A stretch of 64,000 bases of DNA from Candidatus Defluviibacterium haderslevense (GTDB lineage: Bacteria; Bacteroidota; Bacteroidia; Chitinophagales; Saprospiraceae): the NCBI GenBank assembly GCA_016712225.1, contig JADJRL010000003.1, positions 2,493,501 through 2,557,500 on the forward strand, read 5' to 3'. Below are positions 19,472 through 29,900 of the stretch, one piece after another. Made by a program: the position numbers and the translations under genes. Each line of letters begins with the position of its first letter. Positions within the stretch are counted from its first letter, which is position 1. The notes below the pieces were generated by a model. It did not search any database, had not been told where the DNA came from, and saw nothing but the letters and a program-made list of their open reading frames with translations.

Positions 19472-22400
19472 ATGAAATACACAAAATTTATAATCAATCC
19501 CATCCCAAAATGGAATATTGATAGATCCAATAATGCTTGGCTATCCATATTTACTTTGATTATTGCATTAATATTCTGCGACCATGTGAAGGCTATCCCA
19601 GAGGATTGGCCTTCGCATGACAGAATTGAAGTGTGTCAGTTCAATGAATGGAATGCATCGACCGTTGCACTTGCATGTAGAGGTTCAATCCAGGTGTCTT
19701 TGGATCAAGCTGGTCGAGCTACTATAACTGCTAAAATGCTCATCTCTGACATTCTACCTAGTTATGCTCAATTCAAAGTGTATGTCAATGAAACGGGATT
19801 AAATTATGTCACCTGTGCTGACATTGGAAAGAATAGGACAGCAACTGTTTTGGATACCACAACCGGAATGAGTTGTTGGAGTCTTCTGGTTGTCGAAGAC
19901 AAATTAAAACCTATAATCTTATGTAGAAAAGATACCGTGTCATGCAATGAAGATCCATTTGCATTAGACTATAACCAATTTGCATCGGCCATTGATAACT
20001 GTGACGCAAATGTTGATATTGTTTATGACTTAAGGTTTGAAAAATTGAGTTGTGACCCGAGTTTTATTTCAGTATCACATATCATATGGACTGCAACAGA
20101 TAATTATGGAAACAAGTCCACATGTTCAAATGATATATATTTTCAAAGAACACCAATTGATAGTGTTGTATTTCCACTCAATGATACTTTGTATTGTCCA
20201 AGTGCTGATATCAATGATGCTGGGGTTCCTACATACCATGGTTTTCCATTAGATCCTTTTTGTGAATTGTTTGTAACGCATCAAGAGGATACTATACCTG
20301 TATGTGGTGGAATGATAAAAATTACCAGACATTGGACCGTGATAGATTGGTGTACAAGAATAAGCAGAATGCAAAATCAAATTGTAACCATTGCCGATAC
20401 AACCCGACCTAATATTACTTGTCCAAGAGATACCAGTTTATTTACATCATATACGGCTTGTAATACCAATTATTTAATTCCAATAGTTCAGGCTACAGAT
20501 AATTGCAGTCCTTCAGAATTAATTTATTATCTGGTAAGAATAGATAGTTCTATTCTTGCTCATCCGGGGAATATGGTAACCCTTGATGTTGGGAATCATA
20601 CTTTTCAATACATTGCCATAGATCCATGTGGAAATTCAGATACTTGTATAAGTTATGTTACCGTAATTGATCAAATAGCGCCCACCATTATTTGCCCACC
20701 TAAGTTGGCATTATCATTAGATGCGATAGGCCAAGTAGTACTCACAGCAGCCTATTTTGAAAAAATTGGTTTTATCATCGATAACTGTGAAATAGATACT
20801 GTTTTAATAAGAAGAATGAATAATGCATGTGGTAGACCACAGGATACTGTCTTTAGAGATGAAGTTACATTTTGTTGTTCTGATATTGGTAAACGTGTCA
20901 TGTTGGTCGTGAAAGTTCAGGATATTCATGGCAATATGAATTTTTGTATGATTGAAATGGATGTTCAGGACAAAAACACTGTTGCATTATTGTGTCCAAA
21001 TAATATTACGATTAGTTGTACACGCGATTATACAGACTTAAATGTAACCGGTAAATTTAATGTGAAGGAGGTGTGTATGGGATCAGCAGGTGTCATCATA
21101 ACGCATTCTGATTCCGGGAAGCTTGATAGTTGCAAAAGAGGAATTATTTACAGGAAATTTTTTGTTAAGTATAGTTCAGGATTAATTGATAGCAGTTGCA
21201 GACAACAAATTACTGTAGTTAATAATTACACGTTTAATGCAAACGATATCATATGGGCAAGAGATACGATGATAAGAGCTTGTACATCTAATCATCCTGA
21301 TTCTTTGCGCTTGAGACCAACGAATCCTAAGGACAGTTGTGGAACGATTGCCTATACGTTTAGAGATAGTTTATTATCCAGACCTCCTGATTCTTGTAGG
21401 AGAATATTGAGGTTATGGTTAGCCCGTTCATTATGTAATAATGGATCTGCAAGAGATACACAAATTATTAATGTAAGTGATTTTGCAGCACCACGTTTGC
21501 GTGTGCCGAGAGATACCGTTGTTTCTTCTACTCAGTTTGAATGTAACCCTTTTGTTACATTGTTGGCGGCTAGCGTTACCAGTTGCAATACGATAATCTC
21601 ATTTGTGAATTCGTACAATGCAGGTGGCGCAAATGCTAGTGGAAGATTTCCGTTGGGTGTAACAAACATTGTATTCACCGTTACCGATATTTGTGGCAAT
21701 ATTACAACTGGTGTAACTAAAGTGACCATGGATGATCCAGTTTCTCCACAAGCTACTTGTGTACGTCCATTTGTAAGTAAGAATTTTGGAACTAGTGATT
21801 CGGTGAAGATAACTGCTCGGGAATTATTAGCATCGTATACGGATAACTGTACACCAAATGATAAATTGAGAATTTCATTTGATTTTGCTAATCCAAACGA
21901 TACATGTCGATTTTTGACATGTGCACAATTCAAACTGAAACGTGATTCTATTTATAATTTCAATGTGTTTATAAAGGATTCATCAAGCAATACTGCAAGC
22001 TGTGTTGGAATGGTTCGGTTATTTGATCCAACCACACACTGTGGAACATTGCTCCAGAACACTGTAGTTGTTTCTGGTTTAATTAAGTCAGTCAATCAAT
22101 CACCTATGGCTCAAGTTGAAATTGAAGCTGTAGAATTGAGAGATAGTGTAATGTCCAACGATAAGGGAAATTATGAATTTAACAAAGTACCTATTAATTC
22201 AAAACTAACACTTCGACCAAAATATCACAATGACAAATGGTTGGAAGGTGTGACAACTCAAGACATACTTTATATACAAAAACAAATTTTGGGTATTCAA
22301 TCCTTTTCGAAACCGGAACAATGGATTGCCGCTGATATTAATAATGATGGATTTGTAACTTCAGGAGATGTTGTATGGTTGCGAAAATTAATATTGGGTA

Positions 22401-23296
22401 AGGTAAATCAAGTTCCAAATAACAATTCCTGGCGATTTGTGCATGATTCCTATGTATTTAAAGATTTAAACAATCCATTATCAGAATCATTTGCAGAACA
22501 ATTCACCAACCCAAAAATAACAGAAGCAACACAAATTAATTTCAAAGCTATAAAGATTGGTGATGTGACAAGTGCGACGGGAGTAGCTAATGAACAAGTT
22601 GGCGCTCGATTGAAATATTATGAATTAACTGTAGAAGATCAGGAATTGCCTGAAGCAATAAGGAGTCATTCAGAGTTTAAAATAAATCAGGATTTGACTA
22701 TAGAAGGATTTCAAATGAATATCACATTTGATTCAGAATTGGCTTTGATTGATCATATCGATGAGTTTTTAACAGATGCGGGTGGTATTAGAATGGATGA
22801 ATCCAATTATATTGTTGAAGATGGGCAACTGAGGATATCTTTTAATCTGAATTTTCCAAAGCGAGTGAACCAAGGTGATCGGATGTTTAGAATAGTTTGG
22901 CAAAATGTTAAAAATTCAAACCTTAAGGACCTGTTACACGATACACAATATAAGAACAATGAAATCTATTTGACCAACAGCCTTGCGTCTCCACTAGCGA
23001 TTAGAATTTTACCCAATACAAGTTCTACGAGTTTGGAAATTTCAGATTGGTTTGTAAAGCCTAATCCATTTAAAGATCGTTGCAGATTTGAATTTGAATC
23101 TAATATGGGGATGGATGCTTTAATAGAGGTGTTCACCCAAGATGGTAAATCGGTTATTTCAGAGTGGCGATCTGTTGAAAAGGGATATAATAATTGGGAG
23201 TTTGATCGAAGTCGATTTCCAACAGAAGGAAGTTATTTTTTCAAGGCTCAATTTGGGAACATTAAGAAGCATGGGAAGTTGATAATTATACATTAA
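19472..23296 (+). CDS. T9SS-exported modular protein with dockerin-like domain (1274 aa)
   Basis: A third family member. The N-terminus has an unusually long pre-signal region before a hydrophobic helix (~24-38, LSIFTLIIALIFC). It opens with the VSLDQ module (~68-150, IQVSLDQAGRATITAKML, then SLLVVEDKLKPIILC). Then come Ig/HYR-like units with the motif HWTVIDWCTR (~287-297), the FCC module (~405-510, VTFCCSDIGKRVMLVVKV), another domain of the IIWARDT type, and a DNCTPNDKL unit (~790-860). The dockerin-like segment lies at ~925-980 (EGVTTQDILYIQKQILG, loop DINNDGFVTSGDV). A diverged cohesin-like region is at ~1040-1180. The C-terminal ~80 residues (VKPNPFKDRCRFEFES) form a T9SS type A CTD. The gene ends at a strong terminator. 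Codon usage is ordinary, unlike the 2213-aa paralogue. Confidence 0.8.
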   Translation: MKYTKFIINPIPKWNIDRSNNAWLSIFTLIIALIFCDHVKAIPEDWPSHDRIEVCQFNEWNASTVALACRGSIQVSLDQAGRATITAKMLISDILPSYAQFKVYVNETGLNYVTCADIGKNRTATVLDTTTGMSCWSLLVVEDKLKPIILCRKDTVSCNEDPFALDYNQFASAIDNCDANVDIVYDLRFEKLSCDPSFISVSHIIWTATDNYGNKSTCSNDIYFQRTPIDSVVFPLNDTLYCPSADINDAGVPTYHGFPLDPFCELFVTHQEDTIPVCGGMIKITRHWTVIDWCTRISRMQNQIVTIADTTRPNITCPRDTSLFTSYTACNTNYLIPIVQATDNCSPSELIYYLVRIDSSILAHPGNMVTLDVGNHTFQYIAIDPCGNSDTCISYVTVIDQIAPTIICPPKLALSLDAIGQVVLTAAYFEKIGFIIDNCEIDTVLIRRMNNACGRPQDTVFRDEVTFCCSDIGKRVMLVVKVQDIHGNMNFCMIEMDVQDKNTVALLCPNNITISCTRDYTDLNVTGKFNVKEVCMGSAGVIITHSDSGKLDSCKRGIIYRKFFVKYSSGLIDSSCRQQITVVNNYTFNANDIIWARDTMIRACTSNHPDSLRLRPTNPKDSCGTIAYTFRDSLLSRPPDSCRRILRLWLARSLCNNGSARDTQIINVSDFAAPRLRVPRDTVVSSTQFECNPFVTLLAASVTSCNTIISFVNSYNAGGANASGRFPLGVTNIVFTVTDICGNITTGVTKVTMDDPVSPQATCVRPFVSKNFGTSDSVKITARELLASYTDNCTPNDKLRISFDFANPNDTCRFLTCAQFKLKRDSIYNFNVFIKDSSSNTASCVGMVRLFDPTTHCGTLLQNTVVVSGLIKSVNQSPMAQVEIEAVELRDSVMSNDKGNYEFNKVPINSKLTLRPKYHNDKWLEGVTTQDILYIQKQILGIQSFSKPEQWIAADINNDGFVTSGDVVWLRKLILGKVNQVPNNNSWRFVHDSYVFKDLNNPLSESFAEQFTNPKITEATQINFKAIKIGDVTSATGVANEQVGARLKYYELTVEDQELPEAIRSHSEFKINQDLTIEGFQMNITFDSELALIDHIDEFLTDAGGIRMDESNYIVEDGQLRISFNLNFPKRVNQGDRMFRIVWQNVKNSNLKDLLHDTQYKNNEIYLTNSLASPLAIRILPNTSSTSLEISDWFVKPNPFKDRCRFEFESNMGMDALIEVFTQDGKSVISEWRSVEKGYNNWEFDRSRFPTEGSYFFKAQFGNIKKHGKLIIIH

Positions 23297-23326
23297 ATAA
23301 TGTATAATATAAAATAATAAACATGA

Positions 23327-23352
23327 AAGGGGCGAAAGCCCCTTTTTTTTTT
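23327..23352 (+). terminator. Rho-independent terminator
   Basis: AGGGGC (23328-23333), loop GAAA, GCCCCT (23338-23343), followed by about ten T residues. It ends the operon of the 1043- and 1274-aa genes. Confidence 0.9.
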
Positions 23353-23650
23353 AGTGCTCTTATGGAGAGATAATAAATTATATATATATTTTATTTAATA
23401 TATAATAAGATGTAATTAAATAAATTAATTATAGTGCATAAATTATAAAGAAGTTCTTACAGCACTAACTCCCATTTCGATATATATATATTTAAATTAT
23501 ATAGAATTTATTATAATATATAAAAAAGTCTTTTTATATTTGTCCCATAAATTGGACCAACCAGTAAGACAAAACATTTTGTCAGAGTGAAATATAGAAT
23601 TTAAGAAGCTAGTGTAAATCCTTTTTATTGTTAACTATAAAATTTACCAG
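23353..23650. promoter_or_regulatory. AT-rich promoter region of exosortase cassette
   Basis: Roughly 300 bp of very AT-rich DNA with TA-rich runs. A -7-like TATATTTG occurs at 23535-23542, followed by TCCC, 109 bp before the start of the IPTL-type protein. No coding potential is seen. Confidence 0.4.
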
Positions 23651-24574
23651 ATGATCTCCAATTTTATTTCACAGAGGCTATTTAAATCTTTTTTCATAGT
23701 ATTTACTATGATAAGTAGTCTTCAAATTTCCTTTGCAGGTATCTTTTTTGACGCTGGACCAGGGACAGGTGCCCCACCACAAATTTTCAAAAATCACATC
23801 ATGTTTCCTTTTGCAGCTGATGCGAATCCAATAGGTGCACCAGTGTCAAGTTTAGAATCTCCTACTCGTTGTTTTGGTGCCTTAAATTTTTCTACTCCAT
23901 TAAATCATCTTAGCGTCCCTGGGTCATGGGCCACTTGGAGCCATGGTTACGCAAGCGATGTATATTATCATGGTGGAACTTCAACAACAATTACTTTGCC
24001 ACCCGCCACCAGAGCATTTTATTTTTATACTGAATCAAATAATTTTTCTACATTTATTGTAAACGCTGTTGCAAATGACGGCACTACCACTGGACCACTT
24101 AGTGTAAATGGAAATTCAGGAGCTAAATTCATTGGCTTTTATACCACGGGTTCTCAATGCCTTTTAAAAAGTATCACAGTTACCTATCCACCTGCTGCAG
24201 GTGGGTTTGCTATAGGTGAGTTTGGAATTAGCTGTATGGCAATGATTCCGACTATGAGTGAATGGGGTCTAATCATATTATGCTTATTACTATTAGCTTT
24301 TGCAGGAGTAAGTATACGCAAGCGTAGTTTGGCTGTGGCAGGAGGCTTTACTATGGATGTAAGCGGATCCAATCATTCAAGATTTCCGTTTGCTTTAAAA
24401 ACTTATATACCAGCTTTATTTATTACCATTGTTTTATTGACCATTGGATTATGTATTGCAGTTTTGGGATATGATTATCAAATAACCTATGCGGATATTC
24501 CAGGAGGAATCATTTCTGCATGTATTGCTGCTTATATTATTCATCTAGCGATGTTACCTAAAAATAACGACTAA
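23651..24574 (+). CDS. IPTL-CTERM type exosortase substrate with extended C-terminus
   Basis: 307 aa. The signal peptide is at ~1-30 (ending ISFAG). The ectodomain (~30-195) is beta-rich, with a Thr/Gly/Pro-rich composition and no family I recognise. At 199-206 is IPTMSEWG, the recognition motif of the IPTL-CTERM class, followed by a hydrophobic helix (LIILCLLLLAFAGV) and the basic cluster RKR. This tripartite signal is recognised by exosortase H, and a gene of that type lies 83 bp downstream. Unusually, the protein does not end after the basic cluster but continues for about 80 residues with two further predicted membrane helices. The gene has its own promoter region and terminator. It is probably the dedicated substrate of the adjacent enzyme; the pairing is inferred from motif and position. 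Confidence 0.8.
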   Translation: MISNFISQRLFKSFFIVFTMISSLQISFAGIFFDAGPGTGAPPQIFKNHIMFPFAADANPIGAPVSSLESPTRCFGALNFSTPLNHLSVPGSWATWSHGYASDVYYHGGTSTTITLPPATRAFYFYTESNNFSTFIVNAVANDGTTTGPLSVNGNSGAKFIGFYTTGSQCLLKSITVTYPPAAGGFAIGEFGISCMAMIPTMSEWGLIILCLLLLAFAGVSIRKRSLAVAGGFTMDVSGSNHSRFPFALKTYIPALFITIVLLTIGLCIAVLGYDYQITYADIPGGIISACIAAYIIHLAMLPKNND

Positions 24575-24593
24575 CTATACCAATGATTTTGGA

Positions 24594-24628
24594 GGGGCGA
24601 AATGTTAATTTGTTTCGCCCTTTTTTTT
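24594..24628 (+). terminator. Rho-independent terminator inside exosortase cassette
   Basis: GGGCGAAA (24595-24602) pairs with TTTCGCCC (24613-24620) and eight T residues follow. It separates the substrate gene from the exosortase gene, so partial termination could give more substrate than enzyme. Confidence 0.85.
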
Positions 24629-24657
24629 GAAAATAATGATCTTATCCGAAACAGTAA

Positions 24658-25203
24658 ATGGGACAAAATAAGAGTTCAATAACATTAGAAGGAGTGCAAG
24701 AAGTGTTCACTAAAAATAAAATGCTTGCATATTATATTGGTGTGGGACTTTTTATTTTAGTTTATTATTTGTTTTCAACAACACAAATTTATAATCAGTA
24801 TATTCAATTTCCAGTAGCTAAATTATTTAGTTTCATCAGTGCGCAAATCCTGAACTTTTTTGGATTTCCAACAGTAATTGATGACAACCAATTGACCACT
24901 GGAGTTAGTTCCATTAGTATAGCTAAAGGTTGTGATGCGATTGCTGTTATGATTATCTATACAGCTAGTGTAATTATGCTTCCGAACAGTTCTATGAAAA
25001 ATAAAATGCAAGGCATTTGGATTGGATTAGCTGTATTGATGTTTGCGAATATCATTCGTATTCTTAGCCTTGTTTTTTGTAATATTTATAGACCTGAATT
25101 ATTTGAATTTTTGCATATAGAATTTTGGCAAATCATTTTTATTTTTCTTGGCGCCAGTATGTTCCTCATTTGGTTAAATAAATATGCCTATGCATCCAAA
25201 TAG
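24658..25203 (+). CDS. xrtH: Exosortase H (IPTLxxWG-CTERM specific), archaeosortase/exosortase family
   Basis: A 181-aa multi-pass membrane cysteine transpeptidase-like enzyme. The family's three key residues are visible: Cys92 in AKGCDAIAVM, Arg134 in NIIRIL and His153 in FLHIEFWQ. The length suits the short exosortase subfamilies. Helices cover most of the chain (~22-40, 50-65, 95-112, 118-140, 158-175). The neighbouring IPTMSEWG protein supports assignment to the exosortase H subfamily, which processes IPTL-CTERM proteins at the inner membrane. The stop codon overlaps the start of the following gene by 20 bp, implying translational coupling. The superfamily call is firm; the H subtype rests partly on context. 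Confidence 0.85.
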   Translation: MGQNKSSITLEGVQEVFTKNKMLAYYIGVGLFILVYYLFSTTQIYNQYIQFPVAKLFSFISAQILNFFGFPTVIDDNQLTTGVSSISIAKGCDAIAVMIIYTASVIMLPNSSMKNKMQGIWIGLAVLMFANIIRILSLVFCNIYRPELFEFLHIEFWQIIFIFLGASMFLIWLNKYAYASK

Positions 25204-25927
25204 TAATAAAACGATTTTACTATTTTTTGGTAAATCCCTCGTTTTATATTTTTTACTTTTATTAATAATTAGAATTACCCCACTGAAGGAACATTTTGTT
25301 CTTCAAATGAATCATCTGTTAAATTCTATTTATTCTGATATTTTGCCAAAGACAAAAGTTTTTTTTCATACTGCAAATAATACGAAACGCTCATTTGTCA
25401 TTGATAGAGCCGTTTTACCATGCCCGCCATTAAGTCATTTTGGGGAGTTTGATACCCAAACCATATTTGTTAATACAGAACATTTCTACAAACAACTTGA
25501 AAATAGAAACAACGACCCTAACTCTAAATTAGTCATTCAAAATTATAAATCTCGGTTGAGTATTTGGGATATAGTATGGATGCCAATTATTCTGGTTTTT
25601 AGTTTAAGTGTGTGTTTTCCCGGTTCTGTGAAACGGCGACTCAAGTTACTTGCTGGTACGAGCTTCACCATATTAATTATCGGCTTGCTTCGGTGTTATT
25701 GTATTCTATTGCTTGAATTATTGAATGCACCAGTTTTAGAACCTTTAATCTTGGGTGATTTTTTAAAAAATGGTATTCATTTTATAGCCGGACTACAAGG
25801 TATAGAATTTATTTATATTAGTAGTTTCGTAGTTTGGGTTATGGGTGTGTTGATCTTGACACCATTAATCAATGAACGTTTAATCTGGAATAGCAATCCA
25901 CCTAAAAAAGCATTACATCACGCTTAG
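25184..25927 (+). CDS. Exosortase-associated membrane protein
   Basis: 247 aa, overlapping the exosortase gene by 20 bp. The predicted layout is one N-terminal membrane helix (~10-28), then a soluble region of about 100 residues, then three membrane helices (~133-150, 158-180, 207-230). I recognise no enzymatic motif. Proteins of similar size and layout are known next to exosortase H genes, so it is probably a cassette partner aiding sorting or substrate hand-over. The role is inferred from the coupling and gene order. An in-frame ATG two codons downstream of the chosen start is an alternative. Confidence 0.65.
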   Translation: MPMHPNSNKTILLFFGKSLVLYFLLLLIIRITPLKEHFVLQMNHLLNSIYSDILPKTKVFFHTANNTKRSFVIDRAVLPCPPLSHFGEFDTQTIFVNTEHFYKQLENRNNDPNSKLVIQNYKSRLSIWDIVWMPIILVFSLSVCFPGSVKRRLKLLAGTSFTILIIGLLRCYCILLLELLNAPVLEPLILGDFLKNGIHFIAGLQGIEFIYISSFVVWVMGVLILTPLINERLIWNSNPPKKALHHA

Positions 25928-26982
25928 TTCATGCCTTTTGTTAAATATTATTGATTTATTACTAAGTAATCATATGTTTACAATCTATTGTAAATTGGAA
26001 TACATCGGAAATATAATTTTCATCTCATTGATGTTTCTAATTCATTTTCAAATAGGCTTATGAAGCTTCAATTATATTATTTATATTAAATATTTGTTTT
26101 CACATATTGATCAATAGGAAGATAATAAGATATAACTATTTTATATTTTCGAATTGATTATAAACCTTATAGATGTCGTCAAGTATTTTAATGTAATTAT
26201 ATACAATTTGAACTGAAGGGATTAATGGTCTTTCATAATATTACATTAACTAAGACATTCAATAACAAATTTATGTAGAGGAAGTGATGTTATTGTTCGT
26301 TATGGATTTGGTGCTAATTCATGAATTGAATGAAGTAAGGAACTGCCATTTTCTTGGAAAGAGGTGTGATATAATGGGTTCAATTAAATTAATTTCAAAG
26401 AAGGATTTATGAAATATGAACCTTTAGAAGTATACAAGCCTATTACAGACAGATTATTATATACTGTAACACATTTATATATATAAAATGTGGATATATT
26501 CGTAAAAAATGGATCATGTATTTCATTAATAACATTGATAATCAATAATATATATATATTATATAAATTAAATATAATATATACATATATTGTGGTATAT
26601 ATAATGTAAATATTTAATATTTATCTTTGCCATGTATTACGATTATCTGTTATCTGTAATGTATTAAAAAAATATATATATACAAATAGTAGTAAATCCA
26701 AATATGTTATATATCTTTGTGGTATATTACTTCCCAACCCAACAATTTTAGTAAATCCTACCTCTAGCGCAAAATCGTATTTTGCACAACCTACATTGTT
26801 TTTTTACCAACGAATGATTTTAGATCCTTGTCTGGGATTTACATGTTTATGACTTAATTGTCATTTCATCTATTTTCCATACAGAAATTTTAACACGTAA
26901 CTATTTCATTTGGAATAGACTATTGGTCTATTGCTGTGATATAAATGTATAAAATTTTTTTAATCATTAAATAGAGGATCTC
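25928..26982. other. 1-kb AT-rich intergenic region with candidate promoters
   Basis: No convincing gene; an open frame of 36 codons from 26302 has no support. Two -7-like elements, TATCTTTG at 26622-26629 and at 26712-26719, lie 355 and 265 bp before the 1365-aa gene. A 7-bp inverted repeat, GCAAAAT (26769-26775) and ATTTTGC (26779-26785), follows. TA-dinucleotide runs are dense at 26470-26600. It looks like an upstream regulatory or decayed region. Confidence 0.4.
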
Positions 26983-29900
26983 ATGGAGAAAACGATTTTT
27001 ACATCTCCCGAAAGTAAAACTAACAAACCAAACTGGCTTAGTCGGAAGAATTTCATTTTATCATTATTGTTTTTAACACTCGCTTCTGTCCAAGGGACAT
27101 TGATGGCGCAGTGTTCATTGGCATGTAATGGATTAACACAAGTTTCGCTAGATCAATCATGCAGAGCTGTAATTACGGCAGCTATGATATTGAACGACAC
27201 GATGACTTTATGTCCTGGTGCACAATACGAAGTAACCGTATTACAATACAAGAAAAAAATTCCTACATCGCCTATAGTTACTGGCGATTACATCAACAAA
27301 GTATTACAAGTAGAAATCAAAGATTTGGTTTCCGGAAACAAATGTTGGGGTGATCTTAAAATTGAAGATAAGCTTCCTCCAGTGATTGAATGTGCAAGAG
27401 ATACCATTCCTTGTTTTCTTGCATCTACATTTACACCATATCATTACGATGCATGTTCTTGGGATACTTTAATTCTATTGGATGAAATTATAACTCCATT
27501 GAATTGTAATCCTAATTACATAAAACAAATCGTGCGTAAATTCATAGCAAGAGATGCATATGGAAATACATCTGCGGTTTGTAATGATACTACTTTATTA
27601 AAGCGATTTGATACAACTAGAATATTATGTCCAATAGATAGATCATTGGGTAATTCCAATGCAATTAGTTGTAAAGATCTTACATATAATAGAATTCCAC
27701 TTGATAGTAAAGGCCATCCCCATCCGAGTTATACTGGAGTTCCAAGATATTATGACACTATAAATCGTAATCCATTAATATTGGATACCATTGATTTATG
27801 GCCAGTTAGAGATATCTATTGTAATATCAATGTTACTTATGATGATATCGATTTAGGTCGCATCGGATGTGTACAAAAATACATGCGTATGTGGACCATT
27901 AGAGAATGGTATTGTAACACAGAACGCGCAAGAATTTGTATACAAATCTTAGAAATAGTAGACCGTGAGGCTCCATATATTCATTGTCCTTACAACTTTA
28001 ATGTAACTACAGACGGCGGATATAAATGTCAAGCTACTGTAAATTTACCTCCTGCCGTGGTCTTTGACAGTTGCAAGAGTGCAGTGAGAGTAGATGTTGT
28101 TTATCCAGGTGGTATATTGAAAAACCAAAATGGTGGAACAGTGGTATTGCCAGTTGGTGAAAACGTTATTTGGTATCGTGCTTATGACAATTGTTATAAT
28201 GTAGATAGCTGCGAATTAATAGTTTCGGTATTAGATAAAACATCTCCAGTCGTTATTTGTGATCGTGAGACCGTTGTTTCATTATCAATAGATGGAATAG
28301 CTCACGTATATGCTAAGACTTTTGATGATGGTAGTTATGATGATTGTCATATCGATTCATTTTTAGTTCGAAGAATGGTAGATGGACCGTGCGACAACGA
28401 TAATATTGATGATGTATTTAGACCATACGTTGAATTCTGTTGTGATGATATAGGCACTTTGAATCAACCTAAGAAAATCATGGTTGTATTCCGTGCAAAA
28501 GACAAATCTGGAAATTACAATGATTGTATGGTTGAAGTAGAAGTACAAGATAAATTAAAACCTGTTTGTACTGCTCCGGTTAATTTAACAATTGCATGCG
28601 ATTTTCATGTTGACGTTAATAACTTGAATGTATTTGGTGAAATTAATTCAGATTCAACATTATTATTCAACAAACGTACTATACGTTATAAAGGTTATGA
28701 CTGGACAAGAGATTCAGTAATCAATCTTCACGATGGTTTCGCACACGATAATTGCAGTCTTACTATTAGAAAATGGTATGAAGACAATCGTACTCAATGC
28801 AACGTTGGACAAATAATAAGATATTGGGAAGTAAGTGATCGCAATGGAAAAGATACGTGCAAACAAGTACTAACATTCTTTAATTTTCATCCATTCAATC
28901 TTCGCGATTCAATTTGGTGGCCACGTGATACAACTTTAACCATGTGTTTAGATCCAAATACATTGACTCCGGACTTGATGGGAAGACCAACAGGACACGG
29001 TGAAGATAAATGTGATTTGTTAGGATATAGCTGGGAAGATCATGTATTCCATTTTGTAAACGGTTCCAATGCTTGTTACAAAATATTAAGAAAATGGAAA
29101 GCTATTGACTGGTGTCAATTTGTGTACAATTCTCAAACAAGACAATACGAATATCAAGTAAATACGCACGAGCAAATTATTAAAATAAATAATTTAGTAC
29201 CTCCGACTATTACTGGAAGTTTCACAGATACTACATTCTGTACTTTGGATAGTTGTCTAAACGGACCTGCAGTATTAACAGTTGATTTAAGTGATGATTG
29301 CACTCCTGGAAGTGAGCTAGCTTGGGAATATTTAATTGACTTAGATAATAATGGAATTTATGATATTGTAAAAAGTGGTGTAGGAAATGTAATAAATGCA
29401 TCTGGAAGATACAAACTTGGAAAACATACCATCAAATATGTAGTAGAAGATAAGTGTGGTAATAAAGTTGCAAAAGAACGCAAATTCAATATTATCAATT
29501 GCAAACAACCAACACCATATTGCTTGAATGGAGTAGCCATCGATCTAATGCCAATGGATACAGACCGTGATGGAAAAGTAGATACAGCAATGATTTGTGT
29601 TTGGGCAAGTGATGTTGATAAAGGAAGTTACCATCCATGTGGAAATCGTGTTGTATTGAGTTTTTCAAAAGACACAAGCATAAAATCGATTTGCTATGGA
29701 TGTAAAGATATTGGTCAACAAGATGTTGAATTATGGGTAACTGATGCAACTACAGGACAACAAGCATTCTGCCGTACCTACGTCGAAATACAAGATAATA
29801 ATAATGCTTGTATCAAGAAAGGAACATTTACAGGAACAGTATCTGGGTTATTGTCAACCAATGATAATCAAACCATCAATGAAGTAGAAGTTAAATTAGA

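Noticed and set aside
26302..26412. 36-codon frame in the 1-kb intergenic region
   Set aside because: Too short, without a known pattern or supporting context.
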